This document shows, piece by piece, positions 51,839 to 60,510 of a stretch of 64,000 nucleotides of DNA (positions are counted from its first letter, which is position 1; every line of letters starts with the position of its first letter). The stretch is from the NCBI GenBank assembly GCA_934486495.1, contig CAKSPW010000001.1:1-64000 (forward strand). Direction: 5' to 3'. This DNA comes from an uncultured Clostridia bacterium. Lineage in GTDB: Bacteria > Bacillota > Clostridia > UBA1381. Position numbers and translations under genes: made by a program. Under the pieces are notes generated by a model that saw only the letters and a program-made list of their open reading frames with translations, was not told the DNA's origin and did not search any database.

Positions 51839-52651
51839 ATGAGTATATCTGAAGAAATAAAAAATGCGCAGAGGATTGTCGTAAAGGTCGGCACATCAAC
51901 GCTTACATATTCAAACGGAAAGCTTAATTTAAAGGTTATGGACAGGCTTTCCATGGTATTGTCGGACCTTCATAATACGGGTAAGGAAATTATTCTTGTT
52001 TCATCGGGAGCACAGGGCGTTGCGGTAGGCAAGCTCGGACTTAAGGAAAAGCCGTCCGAGACGAAGTACAGACAGGCGATTGCGGCAGTTGGTCAGTGTG
52101 AGCTGATGTATATTTACGATAAGTTTTTCTCATCGTATAATAACACCGTAGCGCAAATTCTTTTAACGAAAGAGGATATTGCAATCCCCCGCAGAAAGAG
52201 AAATATGCAAAACACGTTTAATGCGCTTTTGGAAATGGGAATTATTCCGATTGTGAATGAAAACGATACCATTGCGGTAGATGAGATAGAGGTTGGAGAT
52301 AATGACACGCTGTCGGCGTATGTTGCCGATTTTGTGGACGCGGATTTGCTTATAATCTTTTCCGACATTGACGGTTTATATGATAGTGATCCGCACAGAA
52401 TACGGGACGCAAAGCTTTTAGATACGGTTTATGATATACAAAGCGTCAGACCGCTTGCCGGAGGAGTCGGTTCAAAGCGAGGTACGGGCGGCATGATTAC
52501 AAAGCTCGATGCGGCGGAAATTGCAACGTCGGCAGGAATTAATATGGTTATTACGAACGGAAACAATCCCGACAGCCTTTATAAGATTTTAAACGGCGAA
52601 AGCGTTGGAACGTTGTTTGTTTCTAAAAATTTCTCTATGGAGGATATGTAA
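51839..52651 (+). CDS. proB: Glutamate 5-kinase (short form, no PUA domain)
   Basis: First step of proline synthesis. The amino-acid-kinase fold shows IVVKVGTSTLTYSNG, LVSSGAQGVAVGKLGL, VNENDTIAVDEIEVGDND, FSDIDGLYDSDPH and GTGGMITKLDAAEIA. It ends after 270 residues, lacking the ~100-residue C-terminal PUA domain of the E. coli enzyme; such short forms occur in other Firmicutes and remain active. ATG 51839 follows GAAATGAGGA. It is coupled to proA (1-bp gap). Confidence 0.94.
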   Translation: MSISEEIKNAQRIVVKVGTSTLTYSNGKLNLKVMDRLSMVLSDLHNTGKEIILVSSGAQGVAVGKLGLKEKPSETKYRQAIAAVGQCELMYIYDKFFSSYNNTVAQILLTKEDIAIPRRKRNMQNTFNALLEMGIIPIVNENDTIAVDEIEVGDNDTLSAYVADFVDADLLIIFSDIDGLYDSDPHRIRDAKLLDTVYDIQSVRPLAGGVGSKRGTGGMITKLDAAEIATSAGINMVITNGNNPDSLYKILNGESVGTLFVSKNFSMEDM

Positions 52652-52652
52652 T

Positions 52653-53885
52653 TTGGAAAGCTTAATTGAAATTGGAATTGCGGCAAAAAAGGCCGCACAT
52701 CTTCTTGAGGGAAGCACGGTTAAGGATAAGGCGCTTTTTGCTGTTGCGGACGCACTTGAGGAACGTGCCGATGAGATAATCGAGGCGAACAAGGCGGATA
52801 TGGATGCGGCGGAGAAAAAAGGTATTTCAAAAGCTATGCTGGACAGACTGCGCCTTGATAAAGACAGAATTTCGTCAATTGCCGACGGAGTGAGAAAGGT
52901 TGCCGAGCTTGACGATCCGATAGGAAACGTGAAAAAAATGTGGAAAAGACCGAACGGGCTTGTAATCGGTGAAAAGTGTGTTCCGATAGGCGTAATTGCA
53001 ATCATTTATGAAGCACGTCCGAATGTAACGGCTGATGCGGCGGCGCTTTGTCTTAAAACGTCGAACAGCGTAATTCTTCGAGGCGGAAGTGAGGCAATCA
53101 ACTCAAATATTGCAATAATGACGATTATGCAGGAGGCGGCATATAAGGCAGGAATACCGGAGGGTGCGCTCAATATTGTTCGTGATACATCGAGAGATAC
53201 GGCAACGGAGCTTATGCGTCTTAACGATTACGTTGACGTGTTAATTCCCCGCGGCGGTAAGGGACTTATAAAAAGCGTTGTTGAAAACGCAACCGTACCG
53301 GTTATCGAAACGGCGGCAGGCAATTGCCATGTGTATGTTGAAAAAAGTGCAGATATAAAAATGGCAAAAGATATACTTGTCAACGCAAAGGTATCTCGGC
53401 CGGCGGTGTGCAATGCGTGTGAAACTCTGCTCGTTGACAGTGATTATCCCGACGTGCAGGGGCTTTTGGATGCGCTTGAGGAAAACGGAGTGGAAATTCG
53501 TGCGTGCGAGAGAACGAGAGAAAAATTCCCGAATCTAAAGGCGGCGAGCGAGGACGATTGGTACGAGGAGTATAATGACTATATAATAGCCGTTAAAACG
53601 GTTGACGGAATCGACGAGGCAATAGAGCATATCAACAAATATAATACCGGTCATTCCGAGGCGATTGTTACAAACGATTACGTGAAATCGCAAAAATTCC
53701 TCGGCGAGGTGGATGCGGCAGCAGTTTATGTAAATGCGTCCACTCGGTTTACGGACGGCTTTGAGTTCGGTTTTGGTGCGGAAATAGGAATAAGCACGCA
53801 AAAAATCCACGCACGCGGTCCTATGGGGCTTGACGCACTCACATCAATAAAGTATATCGTATACGGAAACGGTCAGATAAGATAA
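52653..53885 (+). CDS. proA: Gamma-glutamyl phosphate reductase
   Basis: Second step of proline synthesis, in the aldehyde-dehydrogenase superfamily. VPIGVIAIIYEARPNVTADA, SVILRGGSEAINSN, LIPRGGKGLI, the catalytic Cys in RPAVCNACETLL, and VYVNASTRFTDGFEFGFGAEIGIST are diagnostic. The start is a TTG at 52653 with GGAGG nine bases before it, located inside the proB end. The product is 410 residues, standard length. Confidence 0.96.
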   Translation: MESLIEIGIAAKKAAHLLEGSTVKDKALFAVADALEERADEIIEANKADMDAAEKKGISKAMLDRLRLDKDRISSIADGVRKVAELDDPIGNVKKMWKRPNGLVIGEKCVPIGVIAIIYEARPNVTADAAALCLKTSNSVILRGGSEAINSNIAIMTIMQEAAYKAGIPEGALNIVRDTSRDTATELMRLNDYVDVLIPRGGKGLIKSVVENATVPVIETAAGNCHVYVEKSADIKMAKDILVNAKVSRPAVCNACETLLVDSDYPDVQGLLDALEENGVEIRACERTREKFPNLKAASEDDWYEEYNDYIIAVKTVDGIDEAIEHINKYNTGHSEAIVTNDYVKSQKFLGEVDAAAVYVNASTRFTDGFEFGFGAEIGISTQKIHARGPMGLDALTSIKYIVYGNGQIR

Positions 53886-53897
53886 GGGGGATAAATT

Positions 53898-54467
53898 ATG
53901 CAGCTTCTCAAAGACAGAATTTTAAGTGACGGTTTGGTAATAGGCGACATTGTAAAGGTTGGAAGCTTTCTTAATCACCAAATGGATATAGCTCTTTTGC
54001 AGGAGATTGGCAAGGAGTTTAAAAGGCGGTATGACGGCGAAAGGATAACAAAAATACTCACAATTGAATCGTCGGGTATAGGTATTGCGGCGATATGCGC
54101 ACAATATTTTGATAATGTGCCGGTAGTGTTTGCAAAGAAAACCAAATCGAAAAATCTTGTCGGAGAAGTGCTCACGTCAAAGGTTGTATCGTATACAAAG
54201 GGAACGGAGTACGATATAATAGTAGAAAAGTGTTTGCTTTCGGAGAACGACCGTGTCCTTGTAATTGATGATTTTCTTGCAAAGGGACAGGCGCTCAACG
54301 GACTTATCGACCTTATACAGCAGTCGGGAGCAGACCTTGCAGGCTGCGGGATTGTGATTGAAAAGGGATTTCAGGACGGCGGCGCTTTGATAAGAAACAG
54401 AGGAATACGTGTTGAGTCGCTTGCGATAATCGAGGGCGTATCGGACGGGAAAGTAATATTTAAATGA
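53898..54467 (+). CDS. xpt: Xanthine phosphoribosyltransferase
   Basis: Purine salvage: xanthine plus PRPP gives XMP. It reads MQLLKDRILSDGLVIGDIVK, then SFLNHQMD, TIESSGIGIA, PVVFAKKTKSKNL and the PRPP loop VLVIDDFLAKGQALNG. The length of 189 aa is typical. AGGGGGAT precedes the ATG, 12 bp after proA. No purine riboswitch precedes it; expression appears tied to proBA. Confidence 0.95.
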   Translation: MQLLKDRILSDGLVIGDIVKVGSFLNHQMDIALLQEIGKEFKRRYDGERITKILTIESSGIGIAAICAQYFDNVPVVFAKKTKSKNLVGEVLTSKVVSYTKGTEYDIIVEKCLLSENDRVLVIDDFLAKGQALNGLIDLIQQSGADLAGCGIVIEKGFQDGGALIRNRGIRVESLAIIEGVSDGKVIFK

Positions 54468-54471
54468 AATA

Positions 54472-54500
54472 TTGACATTCTTCAAAATGTATGGTAAAAT
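54472..54500 (+). promoter_or_regulatory. Sigma-A promoter of the DnaA-like gene
   Basis: TTGACA (54472-54477) and TAAAAT (54495-54500) have a 17-bp spacer, 20 bp before the TTG start. Confidence 0.7.
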
Positions 54501-54519
54501 AGAAAAGAGGTAGATAGGG

Positions 54520-54963
54520 TTGGCATATAATTTACAGCTTTCACGCGATAAAGCATATGAGCTACTTGACTATGTGCTTACAAACGGGGCACATCCAATA
54601 ATTGTTATTGACGACCCCGAGGGCGTTGCTCGTGAGTTGTTTATCGATTTGCTGTTTGCCGACAGGAAGGACACAAGTATTTTAAATTACAGCGATTTTA
54701 TTATGAATCAGGCATTCAGCATTGACGGAATGAATGAACTTGCCCAAAAGAGATATATAGTGGTAGAAGACGTAAAGTATTTGTACGGTAAATCCGCAAC
54801 GAGTAAAATCCTTGCCGACTTTGCCGAAACCATGCAGGCAAACGACGTAGGCGTTATTTTTGTCGGCAGGCATGCGGTAATGGATATGGCGGAGTTTACG
54901 GAGCTTGCGGAAAGCACGGTACAGTATGTAATATCTCTTGACCTTGAGGGAAAGCTTGAATAG
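54520..54963 (+). CDS. DnaA-like AAA ATPase fragment without Walker A
   Basis: A 147-residue protein. YIVVEDVKYLYGKSATSKILADFAETMQ reads like the Walker B and following helix of DnaA (LLIDDIQFLAGKxxTQEEFFxxFN), and DVGVIFVGRHAV resembles the sensor-I strand. The preceding SILNYSDFIMNQAFS mirrors the DnaA stretch before Walker B. The P-loop, sensor II and DNA-binding domain are all absent, so it cannot be an initiator and probably does not hydrolyse ATP alone. It could be a Hda-like or adaptor remnant. A TTG start follows AGAGGTAG. It has its own promoter and precedes a TPR-like gene and ricT; Firmicutes usually have holB near ricT. Confidence 0.6.
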   Translation: MAYNLQLSRDKAYELLDYVLTNGAHPIIVIDDPEGVARELFIDLLFADRKDTSILNYSDFIMNQAFSIDGMNELAQKRYIVVEDVKYLYGKSATSKILADFAETMQANDVGVIFVGRHAVMDMAEFTELAESTVQYVISLDLEGKLE

Positions 54964-55029
54964 TGTTAGCATAGCGTCGGCACAGAACATACGGATTGTG
55001 CTGTCGGTTGCTGAAAGGATTGGTCGTAA

Positions 55030-55869
55030 ATGAAAAAAATGAAACGCGGTTTAACAATAAGTATTCTTTGTGTTTTAGCGGTATCAGCCATACTTTTTAT
55101 ATTCCAGCAGCATGAGCTTGCGGCAAAGTATAACGAGGCGGTTTCGTATGCCGAAAAGGGAGATTATGAAAAAGCGTTCGAGCTTATGGATAAAATGGGA
55201 ATCTATCGTGATTCCGAGGATAAGCTTCAAGAGTATGAAAACGAGTTAAATTACCAAGCGGCAAAGGAGCATTATGCGGCAGGAGAGTATGATGAGGCAA
55301 TAAACCTTTTCGGGTTGCTTTCGCTTGAGGGAAAGGGGTATAAGGACTCAATAGAGCTTCAGAACGAGGTTGGATATAAAAAAGCACTTGAGCTTGAAAA
55401 AAACGGCAAGCTTACAGAGGCGCTTGCGGTTTTTAATTCTTTGCCGAGATCTTATTCGGACGTATCGGAGAGAATAGAGGAAATAGGCTATGCGATTAAA
55501 TTTATTGATAAGTGGTATTGTAAGGAGCATAGCATAGATTTGATAATAAAAGGACGTATTTCTGAGGATAACGTTACATATCTTGATGTTGAAATAAAGG
55601 ACAGAAACGGATTTTTGCTCGGTGACGAAACAAATAAGCTTAAGGGTAAGGATATTGTTTTAAACGAGGACAGATTTGTTTGGGATATGTTTGGCAACGG
55701 AGTTAAGTATGCCGTTCAGCTTCAGGATAATAAGATAAAGTTTTCAAAACAGCCGGTTACCGAGGAAAGTAACGTAGTAACGTTTGTAAGAAAGCTCAAC
55801 AGCGGAACGAATGCGGTTGACGGCGATATAAATTCTGCAATAAACCGTGATGTTGATGCCGGGATATAA
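55030..55869 (+). CDS. Membrane-anchored TPR-like protein
   Basis: One N-terminal transmembrane helix (GLTISILCVLAVSAILFIF) is followed by three or four helical repeats of TPR type (YNEAVSYAEKGDYEKAFELM; AKEHYAAGEYDEAINLFGLL; ALELEKNGKLTEALAVFNSL). A C-terminal ~120-residue beta-rich domain of unknown type completes it. The repeats are probably outside the membrane. No enzyme motif is seen. It sits between the DnaA-like gene and ricT. Confidence 0.75.
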   Translation: MKKMKRGLTISILCVLAVSAILFIFQQHELAAKYNEAVSYAEKGDYEKAFELMDKMGIYRDSEDKLQEYENELNYQAAKEHYAAGEYDEAINLFGLLSLEGKGYKDSIELQNEVGYKKALELEKNGKLTEALAVFNSLPRSYSDVSERIEEIGYAIKFIDKWYCKEHSIDLIIKGRISEDNVTYLDVEIKDRNGFLLGDETNKLKGKDIVLNEDRFVWDMFGNGVKYAVQLQDNKIKFSKQPVTEESNVVTFVRKLNSGTNAVDGDINSAINRDVDAGI

Positions 55870-55892
55870 TCACTTGGAAGGAAAATCATTTT

Positions 55893-56762
55893 ATGTTGGA
55901 TGTTATAGGAATAAGGTTTAAGCCTGTCGGTAAAATATATTATTTTAATCCGTCGGGATTTGATATAAAGGTTGGCGACCATGTTGTTGTGGAAACCGTT
56001 CGCGGAGTCGAGTACGGAGAGGTCGTTATTTCAAAGAAGATTTCCGAGAAGGAGTTTGATAAGCCGCTTAAGTCCGTAATGCGTGTTGCCACGGCGGAGG
56101 ACGACAGAAAAAATGAGGAAAATCATAAAAAAACAAAGGATGCGTTTAAGCAGTGTGAGGAAAAGATAAAAAAGCACGGTCTTAAAATGAATCTTGTTGA
56201 CGCCGAATATACGTTTGACGGAAGTAAGCTTTTGTTTTACTTTACCGCTGACGGCAGAATAGATTTCAGAGAGCTTGTAAAAGACCTCGCAACGGTTTTT
56301 AAAACGAGAATAGAGCTGAGGCAGATAGGCGTAAGGGACGAGTCTAAGATAATGGGCAGTCTCGGAGTTTGCGGCAGAGGGGTATGCTGTTCGGAATTTT
56401 TGGGCGAGTTTATGCCTGTGTCGATAAAAATGGCAAAGGAGCAGGGCTTGTCGCTCAATCCCACAAAAATTTCCGGCACGTGCGGCAGACTTATGTGCTG
56501 TCTTAAGTACGAGCAGGACGGATATGAGGAGCTTTTAAAGGGCTTGCCGAAGCGCGGCGCTGTTGTTGAAACACCGGGCGGCAGGGGTCGTGTTGAAAAC
56601 GTTAATGTGCTAAAGCAAAAAGTGCATGTAAAACTTGACAACCAAGGTCAGCAAACAATACAAGAATACTTGTCCAAAGATATTAAAATTATAAAAAATG
56701 CACATAATGATGATGAAATTGAAAAAATTGATGAAGAAATTTTAAAAATACTTGAAGACTGA
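55893..56762 (+). CDS. ricT: RicT (YaaT), PSP1-domain protein of the Ric/Y complex
   Basis: The PSP1 family signature is spread over the protein: GIRFKPVGKIYYFNP, DHVVVETVRGVEYGEVV, ELRQIGVRDESKIMGSLGVC and cysteine clusters GVCGRGVCCSEF and GTCGRLMCCLKYE. In B. subtilis RicT with RicA and RicF binds [4Fe-4S] clusters and speeds RNase Y processing of operon mRNAs. The length of 289 aa is normal. ricA and ricF are not in this window. Confidence 0.93.
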   Translation: MLDVIGIRFKPVGKIYYFNPSGFDIKVGDHVVVETVRGVEYGEVVISKKISEKEFDKPLKSVMRVATAEDDRKNEENHKKTKDAFKQCEEKIKKHGLKMNLVDAEYTFDGSKLLFYFTADGRIDFRELVKDLATVFKTRIELRQIGVRDESKIMGSLGVCGRGVCCSEFLGEFMPVSIKMAKEQGLSLNPTKISGTCGRLMCCLKYEQDGYEELLKGLPKRGAVVETPGGRGRVENVNVLKQKVHVKLDNQGQQTIQEYLSKDIKIIKNAHNDDEIEKIDEEILKILED

Positions 56763-56780
56763 AAAAATTTGTGATATAAT
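56752..56780 (+). promoter_or_regulatory. Sigma-A promoter of the ferredoxin gene
   Basis: TTGAAG (56752-56757) and TATAAT (56775-56780) have a 17-bp spacer. The -35 overlaps the end of ricT. Confidence 0.7.
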
Positions 56781-56828
56781 TGAACAAAAGCAAGGTTTTT
56801 TGCTTTAATAATAAGGAGGTGTATTCCA

Positions 56829-56999
56829 ATGGCATATAAAATTACAGATGATTGCATCAGCTGCGGTGCTTGCGCAAGTGTTTGTCCTGTTGAATGTATC
56901 AGCGAAGGAGACTCAAAGTACGTAATTGACGAATCACAGTGCATTGAATGCGGTTCATGTGCGTCGGCTTGCCCGGTAGGTGCTCCTGTTCAGGAATAA
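56829..56999 (+). CDS. 2[4Fe-4S] ferredoxin
   Basis: A 56-residue clostridial ferredoxin. It carries two complete cluster motifs, CISCGACASVCP near the N-terminus and CIECGSCASACP near the C-terminus, and starts MAYKITDDC. AGGAGGTG lies nine bases before the ATG. It has its own promoter and terminator. It is the natural electron carrier for IorAB and other ferredoxin-dependent enzymes of such anaerobes. Confidence 0.97.
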   Translation: MAYKITDDCISCGACASVCPVECISEGDSKYVIDESQCIECGSCASACPVGAPVQE

Positions 57000-57007
57000 T
57001 AAAAAAC

Positions 57008-57044
57008 GACAGACAGGCATATATCGGTTTGTCTGTCTTTTTTT
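57008..57044 (+). terminator. Terminator of the ferredoxin gene
   Basis: An 8-bp stem (GACAGACA at 57008-57015 with TGTCTGTC at 57030-57037) is followed by seven Ts. Confidence 0.85.
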
Positions 57045-57109
57045 GTGTAAACAGCAAGAAAATACATTTGCCATGAAAGCCGACGAGAGCGGCGGAACGG
57101 AGAATATAA

Positions 57110-58474
57110 ATGAATATAATTATTGTAGGCTGCGGTAAAATAGGCGAGAAGCTTGCCGAAAAGCTGAGCCTTGAGAAAGAACATGATATAACGGTAATAG
57201 ACACGAGATACCGTGTTGTGCAGGATATAGCAAACAAGTATGACTTAATGGGCGTTGTCGGAAGCGGAGCAAGTACCGCAACACTGCATGAGGCAGGCGT
57301 TGAAGATGCCGATTTGCTCATTGCCGTAACGGGTTCCGATGAGCTGAATCTTTTGGTGTGCCTTATCGCAAGGAAAACGGGCGGTAACTGTAAAACAATT
57401 GCACGTGTAAGAAAGCCGGAGTACAGCAAGGATCTGAATCTGTTTAAGGAAGATTTGGGACTTGCCATGATAATAAACCCGGAACAGACCGCTGCTGCCG
57501 AGATTGCGAGAGTGCTTAGGTTCCCGACAGCAATTGCAATTGATACGTTTGCAAAGGGCAGAGTTGAGATTTTAAAATTCAGAATACGTCAGGGCTCGCC
57601 GCTTGCGGATATGAAAATATCGGATATGAGTAAAAAACTCAGCTGTGACGTGCTTGTGTGCGGAGCGGAGAGATGTGACGACGCAATTATTCCGAGCGGA
57701 GATTTTACCGTTAAGGAGGGCGACCTTTTAAGCGTTGTTGCATCACCTAAAAATGCGGCATATTTCTTTAAGAAGATAGGTGTAAAAACGAATAAGGTAA
57801 AGGATACCATAATAGTCGGCGGCGGTTCTACATCGTATTATCTTGCCTCACAGCTTTTGCAGTCGGGTATAGACGTTAAAATTATCGAGCAAAATCCCGA
57901 ACGCTGCGAAAGACTTTGTCAGCTTCTCCCCAAGGCGACAATAATAAACGGTGACGGAACAGATACGGGACTTTTGCTTGAGGAAGGACTTGAAAGATGC
58001 GAGTCGTTTGTTTCGCTTACAAATATAGATGAAGAAAATGTTCTTCTTTCGCTGTACGCAAAGAGCATTACAAACGCCAAGGTTATAACAAAGGTTAACA
58101 GAATAGCTTATGATAACGTTATCGACAGCTTAAATCTTGACTCTGTTATTTATCCTAAGAATATTACGGCGGAGTATATAGTGCGTTTTGTGCGTGCAAA
58201 GAATAATTCAATGGGAAGCAGTAATATAGAAACAATGCATATGATATTCGGCGGAAAGGCGGAGGCTTTGGAGTTTCGTATTCATGAAAGCTCGGAGATT
58301 ACCGATAAGCCGCTTCAGGAGCTGAATATTAAGAGTAATATTCTAATCACGTGCATTAACAGAAACGGAAAAATAATCATTCCGAGAGGACAGGATACAA
58401 TCCAAACAGGCGATACCGTAATAGTAATCACAACCGTTACCGGACTTAATAATATTTCCGATATACTCGGCTGA
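57110..58474 (+). CDS. trkA: Trk potassium uptake regulatory subunit TrkA
   Basis: A cytoplasmic ring-forming gating subunit with two tandem RCK units. The first NAD-binding motif IIIVGCGKIGEKLAEKL opens the protein, and the second, IIVGGGSTSYYLASQLL, is near residue 233. Each is followed by a TrkA-C domain. The last Gly of the second GxGxxG is replaced by Tyr, so NAD binding may be limited to the first unit. It ends 14 bp before trkH, forming a complete transporter pair. The length of 454 aa is standard. Confidence 0.94.
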   Translation: MNIIIVGCGKIGEKLAEKLSLEKEHDITVIDTRYRVVQDIANKYDLMGVVGSGASTATLHEAGVEDADLLIAVTGSDELNLLVCLIARKTGGNCKTIARVRKPEYSKDLNLFKEDLGLAMIINPEQTAAAEIARVLRFPTAIAIDTFAKGRVEILKFRIRQGSPLADMKISDMSKKLSCDVLVCGAERCDDAIIPSGDFTVKEGDLLSVVASPKNAAYFFKKIGVKTNKVKDTIIVGGGSTSYYLASQLLQSGIDVKIIEQNPERCERLCQLLPKATIINGDGTDTGLLLEEGLERCESFVSLTNIDEENVLLSLYAKSITNAKVITKVNRIAYDNVIDSLNLDSVIYPKNITAEYIVRFVRAKNNSMGSSNIETMHMIFGGKAEALEFRIHESSEITDKPLQELNIKSNILITCINRNGKIIIPRGQDTIQTGDTVIVITTVTGLNNISDILG

Positions 58475-58488
58475 GAAAGGCGATAGAG

Positions 58489-59928
58489 ATGAATTATAAA
58501 TTTATAGTGCATATCCTCGGCTGTGTGCTTGAGCTTGAAGCTGTTTGTATGCTTTTGCCGCTTTTGTGTGCGGTATGCTACGGAGATACAAGCAGTATGT
58601 ATGTGTTTTTGATATGTGCGGCGATATGTGCAATTGTCGGTGCCGTACCGGCGGCGATGTGTCCGAAGAATAAAAATATTTATTCCCGTGAGGGCTTTGC
58701 CGTAGTTGCGCTTTGTTGGATAGTTATGAGTATATTCGGCTCGCTGCCGTTTATAATATCGGGTACAATACCGAGCTTTATCCATGCCGTATTTGAAACG
58801 GCGTCGGGATTTACAACGACGGGTGCGTCGATACTTACCGATGTTGAGGCAGTGCCGAAGGCTGTACTTTTTTGGCGAAGCTTTACGCATTGGATAGGCG
58901 GTATGGGAGTGCTTGTGTTCCTTGTTGCGGTTGTACCGCTTGCGGGCGGAAGCAATATGTATCTTTTAAAGGCGGAAAGCCCCGGCCCGTCCGTGAGTAA
59001 GCTTGTACCGAGAGTAAGGTCAACGGCTAAAATCCTTTACGGTATATATTTTGCCATGACGGTTTTGGAAATAATTCTTTTGCTTATCGGCAAATTGCCG
59101 CTTTTTGACGCTATAACGCTTTCGGTCGGAACGGCAGGCACCGGCGGTTTTGCAATATTAAACTCCGGTATTGCCGAGTATTCACCGTATGTTCAGTGGG
59201 TAATAACAGTGTTTATGATTATGTTCGGCGTGGATTTTTCACTTTATTATCTTGTGTTAAGGCGAGAGGTAAAGGCGGCGCTTAGTTCTCTTGAGCTGCG
59301 TGTATACTTGTCCGTAATAATAATATCCGCATTTACGATTGCGTTTAATTGCCGCGGCTATTTTCAAACGTTCGGCGAAACGGTAAGGCACAGCTTTTTC
59401 CAGGTCGGCTCGATTATAACCACAACGGGATATTCAACAACCGACTTTGACCTATGGCCCGAGCTTTCAAAAACAATTCTGCTTATGCTTATGTTTATGG
59501 GCGCGTGTGCCGGAAGTACGGGCGGCGGCATAAAGGTGTCGAGAATAATTATACTTTTAAAGAGCGTTGTAAAGGAAATAATGATTGCGGCACATCCGAA
59601 AAGCACGCATAAAATCCGCATTAACGGCAGACCGCTTGAACATGAAACAATGCGTTCGGTAAACGTGTTTATGGTTTCATATCTTGTAATATATGCGGTA
59701 TCGCTTTTGATAATAAGCGTAGATAACCTCGATTTTACAACGAACTTTACCGCTGTTGCGGCAACAATTAACAATATCGGCCCGGGCTTTGCAAAGGTCG
59801 GAGCGACGTGTAACTTTTCCGTGTACTCTCCGCTGTCGCTTTTTGTGCTGACTCTCGATATGCTGATAGGCAGACTCGAAATATTCCCGATGCTTATATT
59901 GCTCTCGCCGCAAACATGGAAAAAATAA
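58489..59928 (+). CDS. trkH: Trk/Ktr potassium channel subunit TrkH
   Basis: A membrane pore protein with four pore loops. The selectivity-filter regions are readable as TASGFTTTGAS, GTAGTGGFAI, ITTTGYSTTDF and NNIGPGFAKVG. The conserved gating-loop glycine-rich stretch GACAGSTGGGIKVSRI is near residue 345. At 479 residues it matches TrkH. With TrkA it imports K+. Confidence 0.95.
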   Translation: MNYKFIVHILGCVLELEAVCMLLPLLCAVCYGDTSSMYVFLICAAICAIVGAVPAAMCPKNKNIYSREGFAVVALCWIVMSIFGSLPFIISGTIPSFIHAVFETASGFTTTGASILTDVEAVPKAVLFWRSFTHWIGGMGVLVFLVAVVPLAGGSNMYLLKAESPGPSVSKLVPRVRSTAKILYGIYFAMTVLEIILLLIGKLPLFDAITLSVGTAGTGGFAILNSGIAEYSPYVQWVITVFMIMFGVDFSLYYLVLRREVKAALSSLELRVYLSVIIISAFTIAFNCRGYFQTFGETVRHSFFQVGSIITTTGYSTTDFDLWPELSKTILLMLMFMGACAGSTGGGIKVSRIIILLKSVVKEIMIAAHPKSTHKIRINGRPLEHETMRSVNVFMVSYLVIYAVSLLIISVDNLDFTTNFTAVAATINNIGPGFAKVGATCNFSVYSPLSLFVLTLDMLIGRLEIFPMLILLSPQTWKK

Positions 59929-60019
59929 AAGTAAATCAACGCATCCTTTTTTTGTACAGGCTCAAAAATCCGTTAAATTCATAGTATATACTACAATCTA
60001 TGAAAGGAGGCACTTAATC

Positions 60020-60142
60020 ATGGAAGGATGCGGATGCAATAACAGCAACAGCTGCGGATGCGGCGGCTGCAACTTTGATTTAGACATGATTTTATGGGTA
60101 CTTATCATAATTGTGATTGTTACCTGTATGTGCAACAACTGA
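60020..60142 (+). CDS. Cys/Gly-rich membrane micropeptide
   Basis: A 40-residue product. The first 17 residues are dense in Cys, Gly and Asn (MEGCGCNNSNSCGCGGCNF), then a 17-residue hydrophobic span (MILWVLIIIVIVTCMC) completes it. A perfect AAGGAGG nine bases upstream and a strong terminator after it show that it is a real gene. The layout recalls small sporulation/coat membrane peptides of the YjcZ type, but no specific family is recognised. The promoter is unclear: a CATAGTAT/TATACT stretch near 59980-59992 lacks a good sigma-A -35, so an alternative sigma factor is conceivable. Confidence 0.75.
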   Translation: MEGCGCNNSNSCGCGGCNFDLDMILWVLIIIVIVTCMCNN

Positions 60143-60151
60143 GAATGTATG

Positions 60152-60182
60152 CCCGGCACTAAATGTGTCGGGTGTTTTTTTT
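60152..60182 (+). terminator. Terminator of the Cys-rich micropeptide gene
   Basis: An 8-bp stem (CCCGGCAC at 60152-60159 with GTGTCGGG at 60165-60172, one G-U pair) is followed by a long T-run. Confidence 0.85.
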
Positions 60183-60341
60183 GTCATGGAATTATATGAT
60201 TTATATGCTGAAAATATGCATGGGATTGCAAATTTGTTGGTGTTTTTTTTCTAAATCAAACGTCTATTGTGCAAATACAACAAAACGCATATTTGTAAAG
60301 TGTATGAAGTGCTGAAAATAGGTTTAAAGATAAAAATTAGC

Positions 60342-60370
60342 TTGAAAATTCCAAAGCTTTGTTGTATAAT
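60342..60370 (+). promoter_or_regulatory. Sigma-A promoter of the dockerin-like operon
   Basis: TTGAAA (60342-60347) and TATAAT (60365-60370) have a 17-bp spacer. It gives an unusually long leader of about 130 nt. Confidence 0.7.
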
Positions 60371-60410
60371 AAAGTTGGTGAATGAAAAAAGTAATTTGGT
60401 AAGCAGGGTT

Positions 60411-60440
60411 ATTCCACCGAGTTGCCCGAATTGGAGGAAT
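60411..60440 (+). promoter_or_regulatory. Stem-loop in the leader of the dockerin-like operon
   Basis: ATTCC-A-CC pairs with GG-A-GGAAT (60411-60418 with 60433-60440) with one symmetric A-A mismatch around a 14-nt loop. It does not match a riboswitch class I know, and no T-run follows. The 60183-60341 part of the gap is A/T-rich, with nothing recognised. Confidence 0.4.
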
Positions 60441-60510
60441 ATCTTTATCATGCTTATTTTGATTACAAATTTCGTTCAAAAAAAAACCGGAAAGGAGTTT
60501 ATATAAAATA

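Noticed and set aside
53886..53897. Purine riboswitch expected before xpt
   Set aside because: Only a 12-bp gap exists between proA and xpt, so there is no room for an aptamer.
60390..60450. Possible c-di-GMP-type riboswitch in the dockerin operon leader
   Set aside because: The conserved aptamer core sequences of class I or II are absent; only a simple stem-loop can be drawn.
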